From the NCBI GenBank assembly GCA_002313515.1, contig DCBQ01000004.1:62001-126000 (forward strand): a stretch of DNA of 64,000 nt, written 5' to 3'. Origin of the DNA: Candidatus Saccharibacteria bacterium UBA1103. Lineage in GTDB: Bacteria; Patescibacteriota; Saccharimonadia; Saccharimonadales; Saccharimonadaceae. The stretch's first letter is position 1. Each line of letters begins with the position of its first letter. The notes beneath the pieces were generated by a model that made no database searches, was not told the origin of the DNA, and worked only from the letters and a program-made list of their open reading frames with translations. Made by a program: the position numbers and the translations under genes. Of the stretch, positions 54,755 through 63,576 are shown piece by piece.

Positions 54755-56800
54755 ATGAATAGAGAACAAGCGGCGGCTCGAGCAGCGGAACTACGTAAGT
54801 TACTTAATCGCTATGCTTACGAATATTATGCACTAGATAATCCATCAGTTGATGATGCGGTGTATGATTCACTGTTTGCAGAGCTAAAAAGGATTGAAGC
54901 AGAATTCCCCGATTTGACTACAACTGATTCGCCAACTCAGCGAGTAGCACCTAAGCCGCTAGATAAGTTTGAGAAATATACGCATAAGCGACGGATGATT
55001 TCAATTCAGGATACTTTTTCGGATGAGGAAGCCTGGGCGTGGTTTGAGCGGGCGAAGAACTTTACAATGAAGAATCTACCGCTGGACGAGCAGGAAGAGT
55101 TTGGCAAGCAGATTTTCTGGTTGGACGACAAGATGGACGGCTTGGCATGTGCATTGCACTATGTGGATGGCGTGCTGGTGCGTGCGGTTACACGTGGCGA
55201 TGGCTTTACTGGTGAGGTGGTAACTAGTAATGTGCGAACTATTCCGACGGTGCCGCTGCGACTTAATGACGACCCAATATTTGGCAGCGGCGAGACCGAG
55301 GTGCGTGGCGAATTAATTATGATGCGTAAGGACTTTGAAGAGATTAATCGCAAGCTAGAAGCAGCAGGCGAAAAGCCGTTTGCCAATCCACGCAACTTGG
55401 CGGCTGGTACGATTCGCCAGCTAGATCCGAAAGTGGCAGCCTCGCGTCCGCTAGAGTTCCATGCCTATGATCTACTGCGTGATGACCCCGCAGAGGTTCC
55501 AACTAATGAGTTTGCCTATCGGAAAATGCGAGAGCTGGGCTTTAAGCTGAATCCGGAAGCTCACATCGAGCATGGCTTTACGGCAGTGATTGAATATGCC
55601 CACAAGTTTCGTACGGAAGTACAACCTAATTTGCCGTTTAATACTGATGGCCTGGTGGTCAAGATTGACAATCGTCGCCTATATGATGACTTAGGCATTG
55701 TAGGCAAGTGGCCGCGCGCAGTGTTAGCTTATAAATATCCGGCGGAAACTGCTGCTACCAAGGTACAGGATATTGTACTAAGTCTAGGCCGAACTGGCGC
55801 CGTGACGCCGGTGGCAGTGTTTGAGCCAGTGCAGCTGGCGGGCACCACGGTGCAGCATGCAACTTTGCATAACGAGGACGAGATTAAGCGCCTCGATGTG
55901 CGTGTTGGTGACACTGTAATTATCTATAAGGCGGGCGAGATTATTCCGAAGGTCGAGCGGGTATTAATGGAGGCGCGCCCGGCAGATAGTCAACCGTTTG
56001 ATTTTGCAGCTGAGCTAAAACAGCAGTATCCGGAACTAGAGTTTGAACGACCAGAGGGCGAAGTGGTTTGGCGAGTGAAGAATATGGCGGATGCTAGCCA
56101 GATTCTAGTACAGTCCATTAAGCACTATGCTAGTCGCCAAGCAATAGAGATTGAAGGCCTGGGTGAGCGCAACGTGGAGCTGTTAATAAAATACAATCTA
56201 GTACACGATATCGCGGACATTTACACGCTAAAGATCGCTGATGTGGCGCGGATGGAGCGCTTCGGCGAACTATCGGCAACAAATTTGGTATCAGCCATTC
56301 AAGCAAAGAAGAATCCGCTGCTGGGACGCTTTATTTATGGCTTGGGCATTCGTCACGTGGGTGCTAAGACAGCGGGCGATCTGGCTAATCGCTTTGGTAC
56401 CTGGGAGAACTTTCGCCATGCTACCTTTGACGAGCTATCGAACGTACCAGGCATTGGTGAAGTGGTGGCGGAATCGATCTTGGCTTGGTTCTCGGATGAA
56501 GACAATATCAAATTAATTGAAAAGTTTCGCGATCTAGGCGTTAATCCGGTTAAAGAAGAAGTGAGCGATAAGCTAGCGGGGTTGTCTTTTGTAATTACTG
56601 GTACGCTAACTAGTATGTCGCGTGATGACATGGCAAATAAAATTCGCAGTCTCGGTGGCGAGTTTCAATCGTCGGTAGGTAAGTCTACTAAATATCTAGT
56701 GGCTGGCGGAAAGGTGGGCAAGAGTAAGCTGGCTGCAGCCGAGAAATACGGCACGAAAATCATTAGCGAGGATGAACTGCTTGCTATTCTAAATAGCTAA
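54755..56800 (+). CDS. ligA: NAD-dependent DNA ligase LigA lacking its zinc-finger cysteines
   Basis: A 681-aa replication ligase. Domain Ia YYALDNPSVDDAVYD binds NAD. The adenylation motif DDKMDGLACAL (Lys about residue 125) is intact. OB fold GRTGAVTPVAVFEP and HhH domain GLGERNVELL, then NVPGIGEVVAESIL, are present, and the C-terminal BRCT domain is complete (about 605-681). The expected Cys4 zinc finger between the OB fold and HhH domain is empty: RPADSQPFDFAAELKQQYPE, then VVWRVKNMADASQ (about 412-452), contains no Cys, while flanking sequence aligns normally. ATG at 54755 follows the upstream stop by 3 bp. Confidence 0.95.
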   Translation: MNREQAAARAAELRKLLNRYAYEYYALDNPSVDDAVYDSLFAELKRIEAEFPDLTTTDSPTQRVAPKPLDKFEKYTHKRRMISIQDTFSDEEAWAWFERAKNFTMKNLPLDEQEEFGKQIFWLDDKMDGLACALHYVDGVLVRAVTRGDGFTGEVVTSNVRTIPTVPLRLNDDPIFGSGETEVRGELIMMRKDFEEINRKLEAAGEKPFANPRNLAAGTIRQLDPKVAASRPLEFHAYDLLRDDPAEVPTNEFAYRKMRELGFKLNPEAHIEHGFTAVIEYAHKFRTEVQPNLPFNTDGLVVKIDNRRLYDDLGIVGKWPRAVLAYKYPAETAATKVQDIVLSLGRTGAVTPVAVFEPVQLAGTTVQHATLHNEDEIKRLDVRVGDTVIIYKAGEIIPKVERVLMEARPADSQPFDFAAELKQQYPELEFERPEGEVVWRVKNMADASQILVQSIKHYASRQAIEIEGLGERNVELLIKYNLVHDIADIYTLKIADVARMERFGELSATNLVSAIQAKKNPLLGRFIYGLGIRHVGAKTAGDLANRFGTWENFRHATFDELSNVPGIGEVVAESILAWFSDEDNIKLIEKFRDLGVNPVKEEVSDKLAGLSFVITGTLTSMSRDDMANKIRSLGGEFQSSVGKSTKYLVAGGKVGKSKLAAAEKYGTKIISEDELLAILNS

Positions 56801-56809
56801 TGCTAATAT
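56781..56809 (+). promoter_or_regulatory. Promoter of a candidate structured RNA
   Basis: TTGCTA (56781-56786, inside the ligA 3' end), 17 nt, TAATAT (56804-56809). Predicted start near 56816. Confidence 0.5.
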
Positions 56810-56815
56810 ATAAAC

Positions 56816-56940
56816 ATGCTGGTGCGCAGACGGGGTTTGACCGTCTGAACGCAACAAAAACAAAAACGTGATAGCCCCAGGGTGGGCGCGCAACAGCAGT
56901 TAAAATGACTTAACCCGCGTGCTTCTCCGGCGGGTTTTTC
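56816..56940 (+). ncRNA. Candidate structured RNA of ~125 nt, unknown family
   Basis: There is no reading frame. A closing stem pairs GCTG-TGCGC (56818-56827) with GCGCA-CAGC (56888-56897), with one mismatch pair. It encloses a hairpin AGACGG/CCGTCT (56828-56833/56841-56846, 7-nt loop), an A-rich single strand (AACAAAAACAAAAACG) and a GCCC/GGGC hairpin (56874-56887). A terminator stem AACCCGC/GCGGGTT with TTTTT (56912-56939) ends it. I do not recognise 4.5S, 6S, RNase P or tmRNA motifs. The promoter, closed architecture and terminator together support an independent RNA gene. Confidence 0.55.
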
Positions 56941-56987
56941 TGGTCTAGGCGGTACGGCGGAGCTGTGCTATAATTATAGCGTCATAT

Positions 56988-57064
56988 GGGGTAGTAGCTC
57001 ATCTGGCTAGAGCGCAGCATTCGCATTGCTGAGGTGGTCGGTTCAAGTCCGATCTACTCCACCA
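56988..57064 (+). tRNA. tRNA-Ala (anticodon CGC)
   Basis: Acceptor GGGGTAG pairs with CTACTCC (one G-U). The anticodon stem CAGCA/TGCTG encloses TTCGCAT, giving CGC. T-loop TTCAAGT and encoded CCA. TATAAT at 56970 could be its -10 box. Confidence 0.95.
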
Positions 57065-57074
57065 AAATTATTCA

Positions 57075-57105
57075 GTCCTCTTGCTATGGCAAGGGGACAT
57101 TTTTT
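57075..57105 (+). terminator. Terminator of tRNA-Ala
   Basis: A 10-bp stem GTCCTCTTGC/GCAAGGGGAC with one G-U pair and a TATG loop, followed by TTTTTT. Confidence 0.9.
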
Positions 57106-57106
57106 A

Positions 57107-57135
57107 TTAAGATAGTCAGCTGGATAGACTATAAT
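57107..57135 (+). promoter_or_regulatory. Leaderless promoter of the P-type ATPase gene
   Basis: TTAAGA (57107-57112), 17 nt, TATAAT (57130-57135) ends 6 nt before the ATG at 57142. Confidence 0.65.
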
Positions 57136-57141
57136 ATAATC

Positions 57142-59493
57142 ATGAAGCTAAAGGGCCTAACAAACAGCGAAGTAAAACAGCGTGAGGAGCAGGGGCTAGT
57201 TAATGCCTTACCTGATCGCAGTTCGCGCACGCTGGGGGATATTTTGCGTGGTAATATTTTTACGCGCTTTAACGCTATCATAACGATACTAGCGGTGGCG
57301 GTCTTTCTAGTTGATCGTAGCGGCATCAATATTCTATTCTTCATTGCTATGCTGCTCAATATTGCCATTGGCGTGGTGCAAGAGCTGATGGCTAAGCGTA
57401 CACTAGATAAGCTAGCGATTTTAGTCAAGTCTAAGGCGATGGTGATTCGCGAAGGTGAGCGGTACGAGATACCGACTAGTGCTGTGGTGCAGGGCGATTT
57501 AGTGGTGCTGGCGATGGGCGATCAGATTGTGGCAGATGGCATAGTGATAGAGAGTAATGGCCTAGAAGTCAATGAGAGCTTGCTGACTGGCGAGGCCGAG
57601 CCGATTGTTAAGTGCGCCGACGAGTCAGTACTGTCTGGCTCAATGGTGGTGGCGGGTAGTGGTGTGATGCGCGTGACTAAGGTGGGTGCGGAGTCTTATT
57701 CGGCTAAGCTAGCTACCGAAGCTAAACAATTTAAACGTGCCTCGTCGGAATTGGTTGCCAGCACTAACAAGCTGTTAAAATGGATTTCCTGGTTGATGCT
57801 AATTGTGGCGCCGCTGTTAATCTGGGGACAGTTGCGGCTGCCGGAGCAAACCTGGCAAACGGCGGTAGTGCATGCGGCGGCGGCGTTAGTCGGAATGATA
57901 CCAGAAGGATTGGTGCTGCTAACTAGTACAGCCTTTATGCTGGCGGCGGTAAAGTTGGCTCGACAGAAGGTGCTAATTCAGCAGTTGCCAGCCGTGGAAA
58001 CCTTAGCGCGCGTGGACACGCTACTACTAGACAAAACTGGAACTATTACTGAGGGAGACATGAAGCTAGACCACCTGGTCCATCTAACTGATTCGTTTAG
58101 TGTAAACCAGTTAGAGCATGTTTTAGCGACCATGTCGTTGCGGGCGCACTCTCCTACTAATGATGCGATATCTATGTCCCTAAGAAAGATCAAGCCTGCT
58201 ATTTTTACACGAGAAGTGCCGTTTAGTAGTGCGCGCAAGTGGAGTGCTGTAGAGATTTCGGGTAAGCAGTACATATTAGGTGCCCCTGAGGTGGTCTTGG
58301 GCGGTGGTAGCGCGGTGCTAAAACGAGCGCGAGATGTGGCGGCAACTGGTAAGCGCGTATTGGTGCTGGTTAAATCCGAGGTGTGGCCAAGCGAGCATAC
58401 AGTAGTAAATGAATTAAATACGCATCCACTGTGTCTAGTAGTGTTAACTGAGCGGGTACGCGATGATGCGGCTGAAACGCTACAATATTTTGATAAGCAA
58501 GGCGTAGATATTAAGGTTATATCGGGCGATTCACCAGTTACAGTAGGGGCAGTAGCGTCCAAGGTAGGCATTAAAGCTAGACCGTATGATGCTCGCGAGC
58601 TCCCTGACCCGACCGAGTCCCAATCGGCTCGTCAACGGTTTACGGACATTATTAGCAGGCATAATGTGTTCGGCAGGGTGCAGCCCCAGCAAAAGCGCCA
58701 GATTGTGGCAGCCTTACAGAGTCAAGGTCATGTAGTGGCGATGACGGGCGACGGGGTAAACGATGCCCTGGCACTTAAGAAAGCCGACCTCGGTATTGCT
58801 ATGGACAGTGGCACTAGTGCGACCAAGGCTGTGGCTGAAGTAATATTAATGGACAACAAGTTCTCGCGCTTGCCGGCAGTACTGGGTGAAGGGCGTAGGG
58901 TGATCGCTAACATTGAACGTGTGTCGAATCTCTTTGTAATTAAGAATGTTTACTCAATGGTGCTAGCACTCGCGGTAACTGTATTAGGTTTAACCTATCC
59001 CTTTATTCCTGCTCAAATGACGGTAATTAGCAGCCTTAGCATTGGTATTCCGGCATTCTTCTTGGCACTGGCGCCGAACGATCGCCTATACCGACCTGGC
59101 TTTCTTGCGCGAGTGTTGCGCTTTGCTGTACCCGTGGGACTAATTGAAGCAGTTGCTATGATGGCGACCTATTACATTGTTAACGCCCATGGCCTGACGC
59201 TTGCTACTGCATCTACGGCGGTCTCGATTGTAGTGATGGCAATTGGTATGGCGGTACTAATTCTATTGTCGCGCCCCGTCAAGGGCTGGAAATTGGGGCT
59301 AATTATGGCGTGTATGGTGGTATTCGCGGCGCTGCTGCTATTGCCTTTGCCGGCACATTATTTGCAGTATCAATATCAGCCAGTGATAGCGCCTGTAGTA
59401 ATTATATCGGCGGTCATTGGCGTAGCAGCGGCAGCGACTGTGTGGCGTGTAACGCAGAGCCTAGATAAACGCGAGAAGGCGCGGCGTCCGTGA
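57142..59493 (+). CDS. Cation-transporting P-type ATPase (CtpE-like)
   Basis: A 783-aa P-type ATPase. Start MKLKGLTNSEVKQREEQGL at 57142; an in-frame extension to 57034 would lie inside tRNA-Ala. TGE loop NESLLTGEAEPIV, phosphorylation LLLDKTGTITEGDM (Asp about 302) and hinge MTGDGVNDALALKKADLGIA are intact. The TM4 motif GMIPEGLVLLTS is like the actinobacterial calcium exporter CtpE (PEGL). Likely Ca or related cation export, which would suit life on a host surface. The stop TGA (59491-59493) directly precedes the -10 box of the next gene. Confidence 0.88.
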   Translation: MKLKGLTNSEVKQREEQGLVNALPDRSSRTLGDILRGNIFTRFNAIITILAVAVFLVDRSGINILFFIAMLLNIAIGVVQELMAKRTLDKLAILVKSKAMVIREGERYEIPTSAVVQGDLVVLAMGDQIVADGIVIESNGLEVNESLLTGEAEPIVKCADESVLSGSMVVAGSGVMRVTKVGAESYSAKLATEAKQFKRASSELVASTNKLLKWISWLMLIVAPLLIWGQLRLPEQTWQTAVVHAAAALVGMIPEGLVLLTSTAFMLAAVKLARQKVLIQQLPAVETLARVDTLLLDKTGTITEGDMKLDHLVHLTDSFSVNQLEHVLATMSLRAHSPTNDAISMSLRKIKPAIFTREVPFSSARKWSAVEISGKQYILGAPEVVLGGGSAVLKRARDVAATGKRVLVLVKSEVWPSEHTVVNELNTHPLCLVVLTERVRDDAAETLQYFDKQGVDIKVISGDSPVTVGAVASKVGIKARPYDARELPDPTESQSARQRFTDIISRHNVFGRVQPQQKRQIVAALQSQGHVVAMTGDGVNDALALKKADLGIAMDSGTSATKAVAEVILMDNKFSRLPAVLGEGRRVIANIERVSNLFVIKNVYSMVLALAVTVLGLTYPFIPAQMTVISSLSIGIPAFFLALAPNDRLYRPGFLARVLRFAVPVGLIEAVAMMATYYIVNAHGLTLATASTAVSIVVMAIGMAVLILLSRPVKGWKLGLIMACMVVFAALLLLPLPAHYLQYQYQPVIAPVVIISAVIGVAAAATVWRVTQSLDKREKARRP

Positions 59494-59499
59494 TATAAT
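59494..59499 (+). promoter_or_regulatory. Leaderless -10 box of the MurF-like gene
   Basis: A perfect TATAAT starts on the base after the ATPase stop and ends 6 nt before the ATG at 59506. No clear -35 box. Confidence 0.5.
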
Positions 59500-59505
59500 A
59501 AACTT

Positions 59506-60855
59506 ATGTTTAAGAAGTATATCCGTTGGCGCTTAGAACGTTATGTTAAAAAATATTTTAAGCTACATCACCCTAAGCTGATTGTGGTGGTGGGTTCGGT
59601 CGGCAAAACTACTACAAAGACGGCCATTGCAACGGTGTTAGCTAATCGATTCCGCATTCAGATGGAACCAGGAAATTTAAATAGCGAAATGTCGGTGCCA
59701 TTAGCTATTATGGGCATTAAGTATCCACCGCTATCGCTACTGCGGAAATATGGCACCTGGCATCACATTTTTAGGGCGATGAAGACGCGAATTAAGGCTG
59801 AGCAGGGTGTAGATATAATTATTCAAGAGTTAGCGACTGACAAGCCAGGCGACATTGACGCCTTTGGTAAATACCTATCGCCAGATATTGCGGTGGTTAC
59901 GGCGGTAGCGCCTGAGCATATGGAGAACTTTCCGAACGGTCTATCGGACGTGGCGCGTGAGGAGTTAGCAATTGCTAAGTACTCTAAGCTAACTATTGTC
60001 AACCATGATGACGTGGCGGCATCCTATGCGAGTTATGCTGAAACCGATAGTATTACCACTTATGGTATTGATGGTGGCGAATATCGTATTGATATTATGG
60101 GCGGCGATCCTCTATCGGGCTATAATGTGCGCTTCTTTGCGCCAGAATTTGGTGGGGCTAGCGCGGAAAATCCCAATATGGAATCGGACGCCTCGGCGGT
60201 GCCAGCGGTTATTCACTATTTAGGCGAGCATAATATTAAATCGGCGGTAGTGGCGGCGGCCGTGGCGGCGAAGTTGGGTATGACATCTCAGGACATTGCA
60301 AATGGCCTTGCGCAGTTGCGTCCAGTGGCTGGTCGGATGAATCCATTGCCAGGCATGAAGGACTCGGTGATTATCGATGACACTTATAACTCCTCACCCG
60401 AAGCGGCCATTGCGGCGTTGAATACGTTGTATCAAATTGATGCGCCACAGCGAATTGCAATTTTAGGTAGTATGAACGAGCTAGGGCAGTTCTCGCCTCA
60501 GGCTCACCAGCAGGTGGGTGCAGCTTGCGATCCGATGATGTTGGATTTTGTAATAACTATTGGCGATGATGCGGCACGCTATCTAGCGCCAGCGGCCATG
60601 AAACGAGGCTGTCAGGTGGCTAGCTTTCCTGGTCCAATTATGGCGGCGACTTTTGCTAAGCAGCAATTGAAGTCTCATGCGGCGATCTTGGTGAAGGGTT
60701 CGCAAAATGGCGTTTATGCCGAAGAGGCTACCAAGGCGCTGCTGCGTAACATCGACGACCGCGATAAGCTAGTGCGTCAGAGTGACGAATGGATGGAGAA
60801 GAAGAACAAGTGGTTAGAGGAGATTCGTCACATCCAGCAAAACGACGACGAATAG
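59506..60855 (+). CDS. murF: Mur ligase family protein, MurF-like
   Basis: A 449-aa ATP-dependent amide ligase. P-loop GSVGKTTTKTAIATVL (about 31-46). Central-domain motifs ELATDKPGDIDAFGKYLSPD, and VAPEHMENF with the conserved His. C-terminal domain starts with LRPVAGRMNPLPG and the typical VIIDDTYNSSPEAAIAAL (about 285-302), strongly MurF (D-Ala-D-Ala adding). The N-terminal MurF uridine-binding domain is missing: the P-loop comes only about 30 residues in, so the protein starts directly at the ATPase domain. It may therefore be a reduced MurF or a Mur-like ligase with another acceptor. Confidence 0.75.
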   Translation: MFKKYIRWRLERYVKKYFKLHHPKLIVVVGSVGKTTTKTAIATVLANRFRIQMEPGNLNSEMSVPLAIMGIKYPPLSLLRKYGTWHHIFRAMKTRIKAEQGVDIIIQELATDKPGDIDAFGKYLSPDIAVVTAVAPEHMENFPNGLSDVAREELAIAKYSKLTIVNHDDVAASYASYAETDSITTYGIDGGEYRIDIMGGDPLSGYNVRFFAPEFGGASAENPNMESDASAVPAVIHYLGEHNIKSAVVAAAVAAKLGMTSQDIANGLAQLRPVAGRMNPLPGMKDSVIIDDTYNSSPEAAIAALNTLYQIDAPQRIAILGSMNELGQFSPQAHQQVGAACDPMMLDFVITIGDDAARYLAPAAMKRGCQVASFPGPIMAATFAKQQLKSHAAILVKGSQNGVYAEEATKALLRNIDDRDKLVRQSDEWMEKKNKWLEEIRHIQQNDDE

Positions 60856-61067
60856 CCGGTCCCCTTTTTGCTGAGAGTAATGGTTCATTGAACTCTTAGT
60901 CGACGGTGCTGTAACTATACCATCGTCCGGCGGCTTACGAGCCACAGCCTCGACAATTACTGTCACTCCTAGCGCAAGCATTCACTAACACCTGGGGCTA
61001 CGGCCTAGCGAACATAGCCAAACGATCATATCGTGAGCGGTAGGCCATTTGGTGGTAAAATGGAATC
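60856..61067. other. Intergenic stretch with hairpins, no gene
   Basis: No open frame of note is seen on either strand. An AGAGT/ACTCT hairpin (about 60876-60899) and a 7-bp GACGGTG/CATCGTC hairpin (about 60902-60927) occur. It could end the MurF transcript or encode an RNA; the evidence is too thin to decide. Confidence 0.3.
61056..61061 (+). promoter_or_regulatory. Leaderless -10 box of leuS
   Basis: TAAAAT ends 6 nt before the leuS ATG at 61068. The -35 region is weak and no Shine-Dalgarno is present. Confidence 0.5.
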
Positions 61068-63524
61068 ATGAAACGATACGAACCACTAAAGATTGAAGCG
61101 AAGTGGCAGAAGATTTGGCTGGATGAGAAGCCGTTTGCTGCCGTGGATAATGATACGACGCGGAATAAGATTTACGCGGCGGAAATGTTCCCCTATCCGT
61201 CCGGGGCGGGGTTGCACGTCGGGCACGTGCGCAACTTTACTATCGTGGATGTGCTGTCGCGGTTCTATCGCCAGCAGGGCTTTAACGTGCTACGCCCGAT
61301 TGGCTGGGACACCTTTGGTCTGCCGGCGGAGAATTACGCCCTAAAGATGCACATGTCGCCGAAGGATGTGACCCATACCAATATCGAGAATTTTAAGAAG
61401 CAATATCACCGTCTGGGTATGGGCGTGGATTGGACACGCGAAATTAATACCTCGGATCCGAAGTACTACCACTGGACGCAGTGGATTTTCACTCAGTTAT
61501 TTAAGCACGGACTAGCCTACCAGAAGGAAAGCTATCAGTGGTGGTGCCCGGTGGATAAGACGGTGCTAGCCAACGAGCAAGTAGAGGGTGGCAAGTGCTG
61601 GCGCTGTGGCAACCAGGTGGAGAAGAAGCTGATGAAGCAGTGGTTCTTCCGTATTACCGCCTATGCTGACGAGCTGCTATCTGGGCTAGACGACATTGAC
61701 TGGCCGGAGAAGATTAAGACCATGCAGCGTAACTGGATCGGTCGCAGTCGTGGTGCCGAGGTAGAGTTCAAGGTGGATGGTCATGATGATATTATCAAGG
61801 TCTTTACCACGCGCCCGGATACGCTGTTTGGTGCGACTTTTCTGGTGCTAGCGCCCGAGCATAAGCTGATTAAGGACCTGACCACCGATGATCAGCGTGT
61901 GGCGGTGGAAGAATACGTAGCGAGCGCCCTACGCAAGAGCGAGATTGAGCGCCAAGAGACCAAGGAAAAGACCGGTGTGTTTACCGGTAGCTACGCCATC
62001 AACCCCGCCAACGGTGTGAAGATGCCGATTTGGGTGGCGGATTACGTGTTGGGTGGTTACGGCGAAGGGGCCGTGATGGCAGTGCCGGCGCACGATACTC
62101 GTGATAACGAATTTGCTCACAAATTTGACCTACCGATTGTGAAGGTGATCGACCCGACCGAGGATGTAGATGATGACGACGTGGTGGATTGCTATGCTGG
62201 CGAAGGTAAACTAATTAATAGTGGCGATTTTAACGGTATTACTACGGCCGACGCCCGTGAACAGATTGTGGCGTGGCTGGAACAGCAGGGAGTTGGCCAT
62301 CAGCAAACGACCTACAAGATGCGTGACTGGCTGATCTCGCGTCAGCGCTACTGGGGCTGTCCGATTCCGATTATTCACTGTCCAAAGTGTGGCAACGTAG
62401 CGGTCCCAGAAGGAGATTTGCCAGTGCTGCTACCAGAAATTAAGGAGATTACCCCATCAGGCAACGGTCAATCGCCGCTAGCTAGTGAAACGGAGTGGGT
62501 CAATACAACCTGTCCGCAGTGCGGGTCGCCGGCCAAGCGCGAGACCGATACCATGGATGGCTATGCCTGCTCGTCCTGGTATCTATTGCGCTATTGTGAT
62601 GCTAATGACACCAAACGCGCCTGGGATCCTGAGAAAGTCAATTATTGGAGCCCACTGGACTTTTATGTGGGCGGCGATCACGCAGTGGCGCACTTGCTAT
62701 ATATACGGTTCTGGGCGAAATTCTTTGCTGATCAGGGTTGGATCAACTTCCGTGAACCAGTGAAGCGCCTGCTATATAACGGCTACATCAACGCGCCAGA
62801 CGGTCATAAGATGAGTAAGAGTAAGGGCAACGTCATCGACCCGCTAGATGTGATCGATAGCGGCTACGGTGCTGACACCTTGCGCACCTATGAGATGTTT
62901 ATTGGTCCTTACGCTCAGGATGCAGCCTGGAACACCAACTCGATTGGCGGCGTGTACCGCTTTATGAATCGGTGTTGGAACTTAGTACAGGAGTATATTG
63001 AGAGCGATAAGGCAGCGGAGCTATCTAAGGAGGCCAAGACGGAGTTGCTAAAGCTACGTCATGGCGCAGTGAAGAAGGTAACGACTGATTTATATAATAA
63101 TCAGTTCAATACCGCGGTGGCGATGCTGATGGAGTACCTAAATGGTCTGAGTAAGGCGAAGGAAGCGGGCTTTGATAAGGACCTGTGGCACGACGCCCTG
63201 GTGGTACTATCACAGCTACTGGCTCCGTTTGCACCACATATCGCCAGCGAGATGCTGTGTGAGCTAGACGGTGCTGATGCTCGCATGGAGAAAATTGATT
63301 GGCCGAAGTGGGATGACAAATATCTGACCACCGATACTATGAAGATTGCGATTCAGGTGAATGGCAAGTTGCGTGGTGATGTTGAGGTGGCGAAGGATGC
63401 GACCGAGGACGATGTTAAATCTGCCGCGGCGGCGGTCGAGAACGTGGCGCGCTTTATCGGCGATAAAACGCCTGCCCGTATCATCTATGTGCCAGGCAAG
63501 ATTGTAAATATCGTCGTTAAATAA
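61068..63524 (+). CDS. leuS: Leucine--tRNA ligase
   Basis: An 818-aa class I synthetase. HIGH-type motif MFPYPSGAGLHVGHVR (about 40-55). First zinc module WWCPVDKTVLANEQ then CWRCG is retained. The CP1 editing domain has the T-rich VFTTRPDTLFGATF and GGYGEGAVMAVPAHDTRD. A second zinc module (CPKCG, CPQCG) is retained near 440-490. KMSKS motif is GHKMSKSKGNV (about 580). C-terminal anticodon domain intact. The start agrees with the leaderless -10 box. A hairpin follows the stop. Confidence 0.97.
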   Translation: MKRYEPLKIEAKWQKIWLDEKPFAAVDNDTTRNKIYAAEMFPYPSGAGLHVGHVRNFTIVDVLSRFYRQQGFNVLRPIGWDTFGLPAENYALKMHMSPKDVTHTNIENFKKQYHRLGMGVDWTREINTSDPKYYHWTQWIFTQLFKHGLAYQKESYQWWCPVDKTVLANEQVEGGKCWRCGNQVEKKLMKQWFFRITAYADELLSGLDDIDWPEKIKTMQRNWIGRSRGAEVEFKVDGHDDIIKVFTTRPDTLFGATFLVLAPEHKLIKDLTTDDQRVAVEEYVASALRKSEIERQETKEKTGVFTGSYAINPANGVKMPIWVADYVLGGYGEGAVMAVPAHDTRDNEFAHKFDLPIVKVIDPTEDVDDDDVVDCYAGEGKLINSGDFNGITTADAREQIVAWLEQQGVGHQQTTYKMRDWLISRQRYWGCPIPIIHCPKCGNVAVPEGDLPVLLPEIKEITPSGNGQSPLASETEWVNTTCPQCGSPAKRETDTMDGYACSSWYLLRYCDANDTKRAWDPEKVNYWSPLDFYVGGDHAVAHLLYIRFWAKFFADQGWINFREPVKRLLYNGYINAPDGHKMSKSKGNVIDPLDVIDSGYGADTLRTYEMFIGPYAQDAAWNTNSIGGVYRFMNRCWNLVQEYIESDKAAELSKEAKTELLKLRHGAVKKVTTDLYNNQFNTAVAMLMEYLNGLSKAKEAGFDKDLWHDALVVLSQLLAPFAPHIASEMLCELDGADARMEKIDWPKWDDKYLTTDTMKIAIQVNGKLRGDVEVAKDATEDDVKSAAAAVENVARFIGDKTPARIIYVPGKIVNIVVK

Positions 63525-63527
63525 TCA

Positions 63528-63553
63528 AAAGCAGCTCCAGAGGGAGCTGCTTT
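63528..63553. terminator. Bidirectional terminator between leuS and the LysM-like gene
   Basis: An 11-bp stem AAAGCAGCTCC/GGAGCTGCTTT with a 4-nt loop, in the gap between convergent genes. The flanks are A/T-rich. Confidence 0.8.
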
Positions 63554-63576
63554 AACACGCACGTAGTCGCACGATT

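Noticed and set aside
56816..56940. 4.5S (SRP) RNA, 6S RNA or tmRNA as identity of the structured RNA
   Set aside because: The SRP GGAA/AGCAG tetraloop region, the 6S long bubble and the tmRNA tRNA-like ends are not visible, so I left it unclassified.
57034..57141. N-terminal extension of the P-type ATPase
   Set aside because: It overlaps tRNA-Ala and its terminator; the leaderless -10 box points to the ATG at 57142.
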